The notes beneath the pieces were generated by a model that had not been told where the DNA came from, did no database searches, and was given only the letters and a program-made list of their open reading frames with translations. Shown piece by piece: positions 1 to 7,862 of a DNA stretch of 37,649 bases (its first letter is position 1; each line of letters starts with the position of its first letter). The position numbers were made by a program, and so were the translations under genes. This DNA is from JAFTYR01 sp964571375 (GTDB lineage: Bacteria > Pseudomonadota > Gammaproteobacteria > Burkholderiales > Burkholderiaceae_F): assembly GCA_964571375.1 (NCBI GenBank), contig CAZNBL010000009.1:1-37649 (forward strand), read 5' to 3'.

Positions 1-1434
1 AAGGTATTCCTCGGTGATGTCGCCGGTGACATAGTCGCCGTCGAAGCACGAGCAGTCAAAGCGCGGAATATCCTGATTGAAGTGGTTGACGGCTTCCTTC
101 ATACCTTCGATGGTCTGATAGACCAGAGCATCGGCACCGATCTGTGCGCAGACGTCTTCGGCAGTTTCACCGTTGCCGGCAATAAGTTCGCTCTTTGTCG
201 GCATATCGATACCGTAAACGTTCGGGAAGCGTACCGGAGGCGCACCGCTTGCAACAAACACCTTGCGGGCGCCGCTCTGGCGGGCCATGTTCACGATTTC
301 GGTAATGGTGGTGCCGCGTACGATCGAGTCGTCGACGAGAAGAACGTTCTTACCGCGGAATTCGACGGACATAGCGTTCAGCTTCTGACGTACGCTCTTC
401 TTACGCACGGCCTGCCCCGGCATGATGAAGGTACGGCCGATGTAGCGGTTCTTTAAGAAACCTTCGCGGTATTCGATACCGAGGGACTTCGCGAGCTGAG
501 CAGCTGCGGGACGTGCGGAGTCCGGAATCGGCATGACGACATCGATATCCTCGATCGGAATCTTCTTGGCAACTTCCCTGCCGAGGTTTTCGCCGAGTCG
601 CAGACGGGCGGCGTAAATCGAGATGCCGTCGACCACGGAGTCGGGACGTGCAAGATAAACGAATTCAAAGATACAGGGCGAATACACCTTGCCTTCGCAG
701 ACCATACGGCTGTGGAAATTACCCTTTTCGTCGATCCAGATAGCTTCGCCCGGCTTTACGTCGCGGTCCATCTCGAATTCCATACCTTCAAGAGTTACGG
801 ATTCGCTTGCGATCATGTATTCGGTAGTGCCGTCGGAAGCCTTGCTGCGTCCGTAGCAGAGCGGGCGGATGCCGTGCGGGTCGCGGAAAGCGACGATACC
901 GTGGCCGGCAATCTGACAGACAACGGCGTAGGAGCCTCTTACACGGCGGTAGACACCGGAGACGGCTTCAAAGAGTGTGTCTTCATCGAGATGGTTGCCC
1001 TGCGTGGTGTTCTGCAGTTCGTTGGCAAAGACGTTGAGGAGAACTTCGGAGTCGCTCGTAGTGTTGATGTGGCGGCGGTCGAGTTCGTAGAGTTCTTGTT
1101 TGAGTTCGGGTGCGTTGGTAAGGTTGCCGTTATGAGCAAGTACCAAGCCGTAGGGGGCGTTTACGTAGAAAGGCTGGGATTCGTTATTGCTGGTTGCATT
1201 TCCCTGGGTCGGATAGCGGACCTGACCGATCCCGGAATTGCCTTTGAGCTCCCTCATGTTTCTTGTTCGAAATACGTCTCGGACAAGCCCCATGCCTTTA
1301 TGCATATGGAAGGTTCGCCCTTCCAGAGTACAGATACCGGCTGCATCCTGTCCCCGGTGCTGCAGTAAAAGCAAAGCGTCATAGAGACGTTGATTTACCG
1401 GCTCGGAGGAGTAGAGCGCGACAATGCCACACAT
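1..1434 (-). CDS. purF: Amidophosphoribosyltransferase (PurF), 3' end cut by window edge
   Basis: Catalyses the first committed step of purine synthesis, making phosphoribosylamine from PRPP and glutamine in the cytoplasm. The frame is open for 478 codons from an ATG at 1434 to the window edge; the family is about 500 residues, so roughly the last 25-30 residues lie outside. The protein begins M-C-G-I-V-A-L, so Cys2 becomes the N-terminal nucleophile of the glutaminase domain without a propeptide, as in the E. coli-type enzyme. The PRPP-binding motif VDDSIVRGTT sits at residues 367-376, and the last visible residues are YVTGDITEEYL, typical of the C-terminus. It lies 47 bp downstream of cvpA, the classic cvpA-purF pairing, and is probably co-transcribed with it. 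The call is secure; only the end is missing. Confidence 0.97.
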   Translation of the reverse strand, partial: MCGIVALYSSEPVNQRLYDALLLLQHRGQDAAGICTLEGRTFHMHKGMGLVRDVFRTRNMRELKGNSGIGQVRYPTQGNATSNNESQPFYVNAPYGLVLAHNGNLTNAPELKQELYELDRRHINTTSDSEVLLNVFANELQNTTQGNHLDEDTLFEAVSGVYRRVRGSYAVVCQIAGHGIVAFRDPHGIRPLCYGRSKASDGTTEYMIASESVTLEGMEFEMDRDVKPGEAIWIDEKGNFHSRMVCEGKVYSPCIFEFVYLARPDSVVDGISIYAARLRLGENLGREVAKKIPIEDIDVVMPIPDSARPAAAQLAKSLGIEYREGFLKNRYIGRTFIMPGQAVRKKSVRQKLNAMSVEFRGKNVLLVDDSIVRGTTITEIVNMARQSGARKVFVASGAPPVRFPNVYGIDMPTKSELIAGNGETAEDVCAQIGADALVYQTIEGMKEAVNHFNQDIPRFDCSCFDGDYVTGDITEEYL

Positions 1435-1481
1435 TTATAAGTCTCCCGTGTTTTGATTAATGTCTGACCAATCTTGTTTGT

Positions 1482-1988
1482 TTAATTTTTCTTCAAATCC
1501 GAAAACGATTCAGGCAGGTACGGGGAACAGACGACAATCGCCTTCGTAAACACAGGAACCAGGTGAGAATCCTTCCACCAGCTCTGCGACGAAATAAACT
1601 GCGTATGTCCGCCGAGATACACCAAAAAGCCCACAAGAATCAGTCCGCGGCAAAAACCGAAAAGGCTTCCGAGAATTCTGTCTTCGGCTCCGATAGAAGC
1701 AGAAGCCAGGATTGAACGGATAATTTTACCGACTATGCCGGAGGCAAACACACATCCGATTACAATAAAGACAACCGCTAAGAGGGTTTTCACCATCGGA
1801 CCGACACCGCCGAACGGCAGCATCGCGGCCACCTCGTCGGAAAAGTACATCGAGACAAAGAAAGCACTGATCCAACCGATCAGCGCAAAGACCTCGCGGA
1901 CCATGCCGCGGGAAAGACCGAGCAGTGTAGAGAGAAGAAGGACGATCAGAAACAACCAGTCCAATTCACCGAACATATCAAAACTCAC
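1482..1988 (-). CDS. cvpA: CvpA family inner-membrane protein
   Basis: A 168-residue integral membrane protein of the CvpA (colicin V production) family. Four hydrophobic segments are visible at about residues 10-28, 33-50, 65-88 and 105-125, followed by a short hydrophilic tail. The family is linked to colicin V export and envelope stress, and its molecular role is not settled. The chosen start is GTG at 1988 because AGGG lies 9 bases upstream; an ATG four codons later (1976) would also fit. The gene sits between the SPOR gene and purF in the order common to many proteobacteria. Confidence 0.92.
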   Translation of the reverse strand: MSFDMFGELDWLFLIVLLLSTLLGLSRGMVREVFALIGWISAFFVSMYFSDEVAAMLPFGGVGPMVKTLLAVVFIVIGCVFASGIVGKIIRSILASASIGAEDRILGSLFGFCRGLILVGFLVYLGGHTQFISSQSWWKDSHLVPVFTKAIVVCSPYLPESFSDLKKN

Positions 1989-2054
1989 TTTTACTTACCC
2001 TGCCTTTCTTTGTTTTATCTTTTAAATTCGTTTGTCTGTTAATGCGTTAAAGGT

Positions 2055-2966
2055 TTACTTCACCTGCTGAACGTTGCCCGAAGCAATGCCCGACATACCG
2101 AGCGCAGCCTTGGCTTCATTGGCGGCATCCTGAGTCTTGAACGGACCGACTCTGACACGGGTAACCTTGCCGGTCTTGGACGCGATCTGCTCGGTATAAA
2201 CCGGCAGACCCGATGCGGCGACCTGACGCTTCAGGGCTTCGGCCTTGGCGGCGTCCGACGTGGCAACCAGCTGAATGAAGAAGCTGCCCTTGGCCGGAGC
2301 GGCTGCAACAGCGGCACTCTTCACTTCTTTTTTGACTTCGGGTTTCGCTGCAGGCTTTGTTTCTTTCTTGGCTTCAGCCTTGGGTTCGGCCTTAGCTGCG
2401 GGCTTTTCAACCGCCTTCTTCACTTCGCTCTTTTTGACTTCGCTCTTCTTGGCCTCTGCCTTGGGGGCGGGAGCCTTGGCGGCAAGCTGCTTATTGGGAG
2501 CGGGCGCAGCACCCTTACCCGGAACGTCGAGGCTTGCGACATCGGCGCCGTTTTCATTCGGGATGCTGAGCGGAATCGTAATTGAGGGCGGCGGCTCTCC
2601 CTTATCGAAAAGGAAGGGAGAAACCACAGCGACAGCCGCAAGGATCATTGCGGCACCGATAAAGCGGCGGCGCAGCGATACGCGCTTCTGTTCGCGCTCG
2701 AAATCATCGTGCGGTGCGGCATCCGAAGAAGCCTCTCCGCCTTTGACCGCTTCAGCCTTGAGGGCGGTCTCCGGTGCAGGTTCATTGTCGAAACGGACGG
2801 GTTCGCCGATTTTGACTTCGCCGCTCTTGGTTTCCGCACCGAGAGAAGGCTCATTGTCAGAGAACTTCAGACCGCCCGTAAGTTCGCCGGCGTTTAAACC
2901 GGGTTCCTGAGGCTCGGCCTGATTTGCCGGCTCCTGATCATCTTTTTTCTTCTTGAACCACCACAC
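2055..2966 (-). CDS. dedD: SPOR-domain protein, DedD-like
   Basis: A 303-residue bitopic inner-membrane protein. A cytoplasmic stretch of about 100 acidic and charged residues is followed by one membrane segment (about 103-120), then a periplasmic linker rich in Lys, Ala, Pro and Glu (about 150-226), then a C-terminal SPOR domain (about 227-303). SPOR domains bind denuded peptidoglycan glycans at the division site, and DedD-type proteins support septation. The start is GTG at 2966, preceded by AGGA seven bases upstream. It lies between folC and cvpA, the usual place for dedD. The family call is firm; the symbol rests on synteny and architecture. Confidence 0.85.
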   Translation of the reverse strand: MWWFKKKKDDQEPANQAEPQEPGLNAGELTGGLKFSDNEPSLGAETKSGEVKIGEPVRFDNEPAPETALKAEAVKGGEASSDAAPHDDFEREQKRVSLRRRFIGAAMILAAVAVVSPFLFDKGEPPPSITIPLSIPNENGADVASLDVPGKGAAPAPNKQLAAKAPAPKAEAKKSEVKKSEVKKAVEKPAAKAEPKAEAKKETKPAAKPEVKKEVKSAAVAAAPAKGSFFIQLVATSDAAKAEALKRQVAASGLPVYTEQIASKTGKVTRVRVGPFKTQDAANEAKAALGMSGIASGNVQQVK

Positions 2967-3007
2967 GTTGAATTCCTTTACTTACAGCTTTTAGGACTTA
3001 GGACCGA

Positions 3008-4294
3008 TCAGTTAACCGTGAGATCCAATGCTTCGACAGCGGCAGAAACGGTTAAGAACGATCCGAATATCACTATTCTATCAGTGCGGGCAGCATTGCC
3101 GAGGGCTGCGGACAGAGCATCCGAAACCTTCGGGAAACTCTTCATTTTTTCTGCCTTTACACCGCTCTCGGCAAGCAGAGCCGTAAGATCTTCCGCACTG
3201 CCGCCGCGGGGACCTTCGAGATCGGAAACAAACCACTCGTCAAAGGAATCCTTCAGGATTTCGCAGACGTGTTCGCGGTCCTTGTCGGCGAGCATACCGA
3301 AGACGGCAACGGTACGGCCCTTGAAATTCTCAGCCTTTAAAGTATCGCGAAGTGCGTAGGCTGCGTGCGGATTGTGACCGACATCGAGCACCACTTCCGG
3401 GTCGCGGCGGATGATCTCAAAACGGCCGGTGACGCGCATGCTCTTCAAACCCTTTTCTACGGCTTCAAGCGTAAAGGGAAGCTTGTCGCGAAGAGAGTAA
3501 AGAAGCGTCAGAGCGCCTGCGGCGTTACGGATCTGATGTTCGCCGGGCAGAGAGGGCAAGGGAAGCTGCACAGCTTCTTCGTCCTTGAAGCGATAGGTCC
3601 AGGTGTTTTCGCCTTCAGTATGAGCAAAGGCGTACTTCGCGTCGCTCGAATCTGTTGCAGTCACAAAGTCGGCACCGATTTTCTCGGCGTAGGCAACGAG
3701 TGTAGAAGGCGGCAGGGGATCGGCGCAGACCGCGGGTTTGCCTGCGCGGTAAATATGAGCCTTTTCAAAACCGATTTCTTCACGGGTATTGCCCAGGAAC
3801 TGCGTGTGGTCGACGCCCACAGTGGTGACGATAGAACCCGCGGGTTCCAGGGCGTTTACGGCATCCAGGCGGCCGCCGAGACCGATTTCGAGCACGAGTA
3901 CGTCAAGACCTCTGTCCCGGAACATCATGAGAATCACGAGCAGCGTGTACTCGAAATAAGAAAGTGTGGTCTCGCCTCTGAGCGCTTCCACCTTTTCGAA
4001 GTACGGCAGCAGATCTTCGTCGGAAACAATCTTGCCGTCGATACGGGCACGCTCGTTGAAGCGGATTAAGTGCGGCGAAGTGTGCACGCCGACGTGGTAA
4101 CCCGCGGCAAGCAGTACCTGCTCGAGGCACGTGCAGGTCGAACCCTTGCCGTTGGTGCCGCCCACCAGAAGAATCGGGCAGTCGAAGCGGATATCCATCT
4201 TGCGGATCATCGCCTTGATGCGGTCGAGACCCAAATCAATCGTTTTGGCATGCAGCGTTTCAACGTGCGAGAGCCATTCGTTCAATGTCTTCAT
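3008..4294 (-). CDS. folC: Bifunctional dihydrofolate/folylpolyglutamate synthase
   Basis: Adds L-glutamate to dihydropteroate and extends the glutamate tail of folates, using ATP. The 428-residue protein carries the Mur-ligase-like P-loop GTNGKGST at residues 46-53, then the folate-loop region around HTSPHL and RFNERARIDG. The C-terminal glutamate-ligase domain contains the DVGHNPHA motif. An in-frame extension reaches 4381 but overlaps accD and shows no family similarity, so the ATG at 4294 (protein starting MKTLNEWL) is preferred. It follows accD after a 46-bp gap that holds a small hairpin. Confidence 0.95.
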   Translation of the reverse strand: MKTLNEWLSHVETLHAKTIDLGLDRIKAMIRKMDIRFDCPILLVGGTNGKGSTCTCLEQVLLAAGYHVGVHTSPHLIRFNERARIDGKIVSDEDLLPYFEKVEALRGETTLSYFEYTLLVILMMFRDRGLDVLVLEIGLGGRLDAVNALEPAGSIVTTVGVDHTQFLGNTREEIGFEKAHIYRAGKPAVCADPLPPSTLVAYAEKIGADFVTATDSSDAKYAFAHTEGENTWTYRFKDEEAVQLPLPSLPGEHQIRNAAGALTLLYSLRDKLPFTLEAVEKGLKSMRVTGRFEIIRRDPEVVLDVGHNPHAAYALRDTLKAENFKGRTVAVFGMLADKDREHVCEILKDSFDEWFVSDLEGPRGGSAEDLTALLAESGVKAEKMKSFPKVSDALSAALGNAARTDRIVIFGSFLTVSAAVEALDLTVN

Positions 4295-4302
4295 AAGCGA
4301 AA

Positions 4303-4320
4303 AGGCCTCTTTCGAGGCCT
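4303..4320 (-). terminator. Small GAAA-loop hairpin between accD and folC
   Basis: A perfect 7-bp inverted repeat (AGGCCTC, loop GAAA, GAGGCCT) lies between the accD stop and the folC start and is followed on the minus strand by only three T residues. That is too weak for a clear terminator. Its second arm holds the only Shine-Dalgarno-like GAGG near the folC ATG, about 10 bases upstream. It may therefore act as a weak attenuator, a processing site or a control on folC translation. Confidence 0.45.
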
Positions 4321-4340
4321 GTCTGTAGTGTGTTCTGCGA

Positions 4341-5216
4341 TTACGAAATCGCGCCTTCGGGTTCTTTTTGCAGCAGTGCAATCAGATGAGCGATTTCATG
4401 CTTGAGATCCTTGCGGTCGACGATCATATCGATCGCGCCCTTTTCGAGCAGGAATTCGGCTCTCTGGAAACCTTCGGGAAGCTTTTCGCGTACGGTCTGT
4501 TCGATCACGCGGGGGCCTGCGAAGCCGATCAGAGCCTTGGGTTCGGCGATCACAACGTCGCCCATAAAGGCAAAGGATGCGGAAACACCGCCCATGGTGG
4601 GATCGGTCAGAACCGAAATAAAGGGAAGACCGCGCTCGGAAAGCTTTGCAATCATGCCGGTGGTCTTGGCCATCTGCATCAGAGAGAAGAGACCTTCCTG
4701 CATACGGGCGCCGCCGGTAGCGGTAAAGCAGACGAATGCGCAGTGGCGGTCGATAGCTTCCTGTACGCCGCGGACAAAACGTTCGCCCACCACGCTGCCC
4801 ATGGAGCCGCCCATAAAGCCGAATTCAAAGGCTGCGGCCACCACCGGGATGGCTTCGACAGAACCGCTCATCACGACGAGCGCATCGGTTTCGCCTGTCT
4901 TGCCGACGGCCTGACGGACACGGTCCGGATACTTCTTGCTGTCGGTGAACTTCAGGGGGTCGACGGCACGCACTTCGGCGGCGATTTCTTTACGGCCTTC
5001 CTGATCGAGGAAAAGATCGAGGCGGCTGCGGGCACCGATGCGCATATGGCTGTTGCACTTCGGGCAGACGTTAAGATTCTTTCTGAGTTCCTGAGCGTAA
5101 AGCGTGGTACCGCAGTTGTCGCACTTGGTCCAGACGCCGCTCGGCATATCTTTCTTGCCCTTCTCGTCATCACTGCGTTTGATTTTCGGGGGCAGAAGCT
5201 TTTCAATCCAACTCAT
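4341..5216 (-). CDS. accD: Acetyl-CoA carboxylase carboxyltransferase beta subunit
   Basis: The beta half of the carboxyltransferase that moves the carboxyl group from biotin to acetyl-CoA, giving malonyl-CoA for fatty-acid synthesis. The 291-residue protein has the N-terminal zinc ribbon with cysteines at 32, 35, 51 and 54 (CDNC and CPKC), followed by the crotonase-like domain with the TGGARMQEG and TDPTMGGV stretches. GGA lies about 7 bases before the ATG at 5216. It heads the accD-folC-dedD-cvpA-purF unit, with a terminator belonging to trpB just upstream, so its promoter should lie within about 5217-5326. Confidence 0.97.
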   Translation of the reverse strand: MSWIEKLLPPKIKRSDDEKGKKDMPSGVWTKCDNCGTTLYAQELRKNLNVCPKCNSHMRIGARSRLDLFLDQEGRKEIAAEVRAVDPLKFTDSKKYPDRVRQAVGKTGETDALVVMSGSVEAIPVVAAAFEFGFMGGSMGSVVGERFVRGVQEAIDRHCAFVCFTATGGARMQEGLFSLMQMAKTTGMIAKLSERGLPFISVLTDPTMGGVSASFAFMGDVVIAEPKALIGFAGPRVIEQTVREKLPEGFQRAEFLLEKGAIDMIVDRKDLKHEIAHLIALLQKEPEGAIS

Positions 5217-5326
5217 TATTGTTCCGTGGTTTCTTATATAAGCCCGAGAGATTTTAACGCACCGAGCCCGCGAATGCCGTGCGAAGTTTTTTGAAATTAT
5301 TTCCGTCCTTGTTTTTTTGCGGAATC

Positions 5327-5365
5327 AAAAACGGGTACGCAAAAACCGAAGTCATTGCGTACCCG
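5327..5365 (-). terminator. Rho-independent terminator of trpB
   Basis: A perfect 11-bp stem (arms at 5332-5342 and 5355-5365, 12-nt loop) is followed on the minus strand by TTTTT at 5331-5327. It lies about 30 bases after the trpB stop and separates trpB from accD. Confidence 0.85.
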
Positions 5366-5396
5366 CTTCTCCCCTTACGGGGTTCTGTGTTTGCTC

Positions 5397-6602
5397 TTAC
5401 TTGGCTTCTTCCATGCCTTCCATGTTTTCAAACACGATATGAAGGTCCTTGTCGCCGCGGCCCGAGAGGTTGACGAGCACGATCTTGTCCTTCGGCAGTG
5501 TCTTGGCAAGCTTCATGCCGTAGGCAACCGCATGGCTCGATTCAAGTGCCGGAATGATGCCTTCGACACGGCAGAGCGTGTGGAAAGCTTCGAGCGCTTC
5601 TTCGTCTTCGATACCGACGTATTCGGCTCTGCCCGTGTCTTTGAGGTGAGCGTGTTCGGGGCCGACACCGGGGTAGTCGAGACCGGCGGAGACGCTGTGT
5701 GTGGTCATCACATTACCCTCGTCATCCTGCATGATGTAAGTGCGGTTGCCGTGCAGAATGCCGGGGCGGCCTGCCTGCAGACTGGCGGCATGCAGACCCG
5801 TCTCAAGACCGCGGCCGTTGGCTTCGACGCCGATGAGCTTCACGTCGGTCTTCGGGATGTAATCGTAGAAGATGCCCATGGCGTTGGAGCCGCCGCCGAT
5901 ACAGGCAACGACATAGTCGGGGTCGCGGCCGGCGATTTCCGGCATCTGAACCTGGCATTCGCGGGATACGACGGAGTTGAAGTCTCGGACCATCATGGGA
6001 TACGGATGGGGACCGGCAACGGTACCGATGATGTAGTAAGTGTTTTCGACGTTTTCGACCCAGTCCTTGAGAGCCTCGTCAAGAGCGTCGTTCAGGGTTC
6101 TCGAACCCGTTTCCACGGCGTGCACCTCGGCACCCAAAAGACGCATACGGTTGACGTTGGCGGCCTGACGCTTGACGTCGTCGGCACCCATGTAGACGAC
6201 GCACTTCACGCCGAGTCGGGCGGCGACCGTTGCGGTAGCCACGCCGTGCTGGCCGGCACCGGTTTCGGCAATGATACGGGTCTTGCCCATGCGGCGGGCA
6301 AGCAGTGCCTGACCGATGGTGTTGTTGATCTTATGAGCGCCGGTGTGGTTTAAGTCTTCGCGCTTCAAATAGATCTGAGCACCGCCGCAGATTTCGGAAA
6401 GGCGCTTGCAGTGATAGATCGGAGAGGGACGGCCGACGAAGTGCTTGAGTTCATACTCGAATTCTTCGATGAATTCCGGATCGTTGCGATAGTGCATGTA
6501 AGCTTCGCGCAGTTCTTCGATTGCGGGCATCAGAGCCTCATCGGCGTAGACGCCGCCGTATTCGCCGAAGAAACCGTTCTTGTCAGGGAAGCTGTATGTC
6601 AT
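5397..6602 (-). CDS. trpB: Tryptophan synthase beta chain (TrpB1 type), without adjacent trpA
   Basis: A PLP enzyme that joins indole and L-serine to give tryptophan. The 401-residue protein has the usual TrpB1 length and motifs: HTGAHKINN with the PLP lysine at residue 91, ETGAGQHGVA with the catalytic glutamate at 113, and the phosphate-binding GGGSNAMG near 240. AGAGGT lies five bases before the ATG at 6602. In related bacteria the order is truA-trpF-trpB-trpA-accD; here neither trpF nor trpA is present on either side. trpB stands as its own unit, with a terminator after it and the terminator of truA upstream. It could salvage indole, or pair with a TrpA encoded elsewhere. Confidence 0.96.
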   Translation of the reverse strand: MTYSFPDKNGFFGEYGGVYADEALMPAIEELREAYMHYRNDPEFIEEFEYELKHFVGRPSPIYHCKRLSEICGGAQIYLKREDLNHTGAHKINNTIGQALLARRMGKTRIIAETGAGQHGVATATVAARLGVKCVVYMGADDVKRQAANVNRMRLLGAEVHAVETGSRTLNDALDEALKDWVENVENTYYIIGTVAGPHPYPMMVRDFNSVVSRECQVQMPEIAGRDPDYVVACIGGGSNAMGIFYDYIPKTDVKLIGVEANGRGLETGLHAASLQAGRPGILHGNRTYIMQDDEGNVMTTHSVSAGLDYPGVGPEHAHLKDTGRAEYVGIEDEEALEAFHTLCRVEGIIPALESSHAVAYGMKLAKTLPKDKIVLVNLSGRGDKDLHIVFENMEGMEEAK

Positions 6603-6757
6603 GATGGACCTCTTTTATTTTTGTTTCGGCCGTGTGTTTTGATTGAAGGGCCGATATTTCTTTAAATTTCGCTCGTATTGCGATCGGGGTGCCGGTCTTA
6701 AAAACAATCGGATTTCGGGAAATTTATTTGCCGGACAAAGTTGTTCTGCGGCTTATC
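6603..6757 (-). promoter_or_regulatory. trpB leader region
   Basis: This non-coding stretch lies directly upstream of trpB. It must hold the trpB promoter or leader, because a terminator at 6993-7025 ends the preceding transcript. I see no convincing -35/-10 pair. A 6-bp inverted repeat (TCGGCC and GGCCGA with a 17-nt loop) lies at about 6630-6658, just before the Shine-Dalgarno sequence. No U-tract follows it, so it does not look like a classical attenuator. Confidence 0.3.
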
Positions 6758-6976
6758 TCAACTGATGTTCAGTTTCTTGAGTTCCCGGGCTTCGATCGGT
6801 ACCCGGCTTGGGACGGAGTATGAAAAGTAGTCGGGCGGTCAAGCCCAATCAACAGATGCGGTCCAGCCTTCCCACTTTGCGCAGGAAACTTCGGAAGCAA
6901 TAAGGGCTGCTTCTGCGGACGCGATGAGTGCTTCGGGGAAGAAGCGGACTCGTTGTTGATCAAATGTTCTGTTCAT
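6758..6976 (-). pseudogene. Possible small ORF interrupted by an in-frame TGA
   Basis: From an ATG at 6976 the minus strand reads 45 codons to a TGA at 6839-6841. It continues in the same frame for a further 26 protein-like codons, ending ARELKKLNIS before a second TGA at 6758. The first part ends in three tryptophans within ten residues (KWEGWTASVDWA). I do not recognise the product. It could be a small gene carrying a nonsense mutation, a decayed remnant at the place where trpF is expected, or a chance ORF. No clear ribosome-binding site precedes the ATG. Confidence 0.3.
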
Positions 6977-6992
6977 GTATTTCAGAATACAT

Positions 6993-7025
6993 AAAAAAAA
7001 CGGTATCGACGGATTTGCCGATACC
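6993..7025 (-). terminator. Rho-independent terminator of the leuCDB-asd-truA unit
   Basis: On the minus strand the arms GGTATCG and CGATACC (7 bp, extendable to 9 with one G-U pair) are followed by G and eight T residues at 7000-6993. It lies about 40 bases after the truA stop. Confidence 0.88.
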
Positions 7026-7067
7026 ATTTTTTATTTTTTTATCCGAATACCGTAAATGCGGTATATC

Positions 7068-7856
7068 TCATCGGAACATCGCACCGAAGGGACTCGGTGC
7101 CGACTGCGGCAGACCGAACTGCTCGGGGTAACCGACGCCCGTAAGGTAAAGACCGGAAGGATAGAAAGTCGGAGCGGCCACCGAGCGGTCGCGCGCTTCG
7201 ATAAGTTCTGCGATCCAGTCGGGTTCTCTCACACCGGTACCGACATAAACCAAAGAGCCCACGATATTGCGGACCATGTGGTAGAGGAATGCGTCGGCCT
7301 TGATCTGAAGACAAATGAGGCGGCCGTGACGCGTAACGCAAACCGACTGCACGGTTTTGACCGGCGTCTTGGACTGGCAGCCCGAAGCCCGGAAAGACGT
7401 AAAGTCGTGAGTGCCTAAAAGATGCTCGGCGCCCGCCTGCATACGCTCGACATCGAGCGGACGGAACACCCAGCCCGTGCGGCCGTCAAGAAGCGGAGAT
7501 CTTGTCGGCTCGTTCGAAATCCAATACTCGTAGCTGCGGCTCACGGCCGAGAAGCGGGCATGGAAATCATCGCTTACGGGCTTAGCCCAGCGCACAGCGA
7601 TGGTTTTGGGAAGGAAGGTGTTTAAGCCGCGGACCCAGGAGACTTCGCGGCGGTCGCACTCGGTGTCGATATGCGCGACCTGTGCGCTTGCATGCACGTC
7701 GGCATCGGTTCTGCCGGCACAGACCGCATTGACCGTCTCGCCCGTAAAGGAGCGGATCGCTTCCTGCAGTTTGTCCTGAACTGTGTTTCCCGACGGCTGT
7801 GTCTGCCAGCCGTCATAACATCTTCCGTCGTATTCGATGCCGAGTGCAATCCTCAT
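7068..7856 (-). CDS. truA: tRNA pseudouridine(38-40) synthase
   Basis: Converts uridines 38-40 of the tRNA anticodon stem-loop to pseudouridine. The 262-residue protein starts MRIALGIEYDG and carries the catalytic aspartate at residue 51 in GRTDADVHA, where the family almost always reads GRTDAGVH. The later motifs FHARF, FLYHMVRNIVG and APTFYPSGLYL are intact. It begins six bases after the asd stop, so it is probably the last gene of the leu-asd unit. The glycine-to-aspartate change two residues after the catalytic Asp is odd, but nothing else suggests loss of function. Confidence 0.95.
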   Translation of the reverse strand: MRIALGIEYDGRCYDGWQTQPSGNTVQDKLQEAIRSFTGETVNAVCAGRTDADVHASAQVAHIDTECDRREVSWVRGLNTFLPKTIAVRWAKPVSDDFHARFSAVSRSYEYWISNEPTRSPLLDGRTGWVFRPLDVERMQAGAEHLLGTHDFTSFRASGCQSKTPVKTVQSVCVTRHGRLICLQIKADAFLYHMVRNIVGSLVYVGTGVREPDWIAELIEARDRSVAAPTFYPSGLYLTGVGYPEQFGLPQSAPSPFGAMFR

Positions 7857-7862
7857 TGATTA

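Noticed and set aside
6839..6976. Classical trp attenuator with leader peptide
   Set aside because: Tryptophan codons are present, but the stop is about 240 bases from trpB and no competing stem with a T-tract lies between them.
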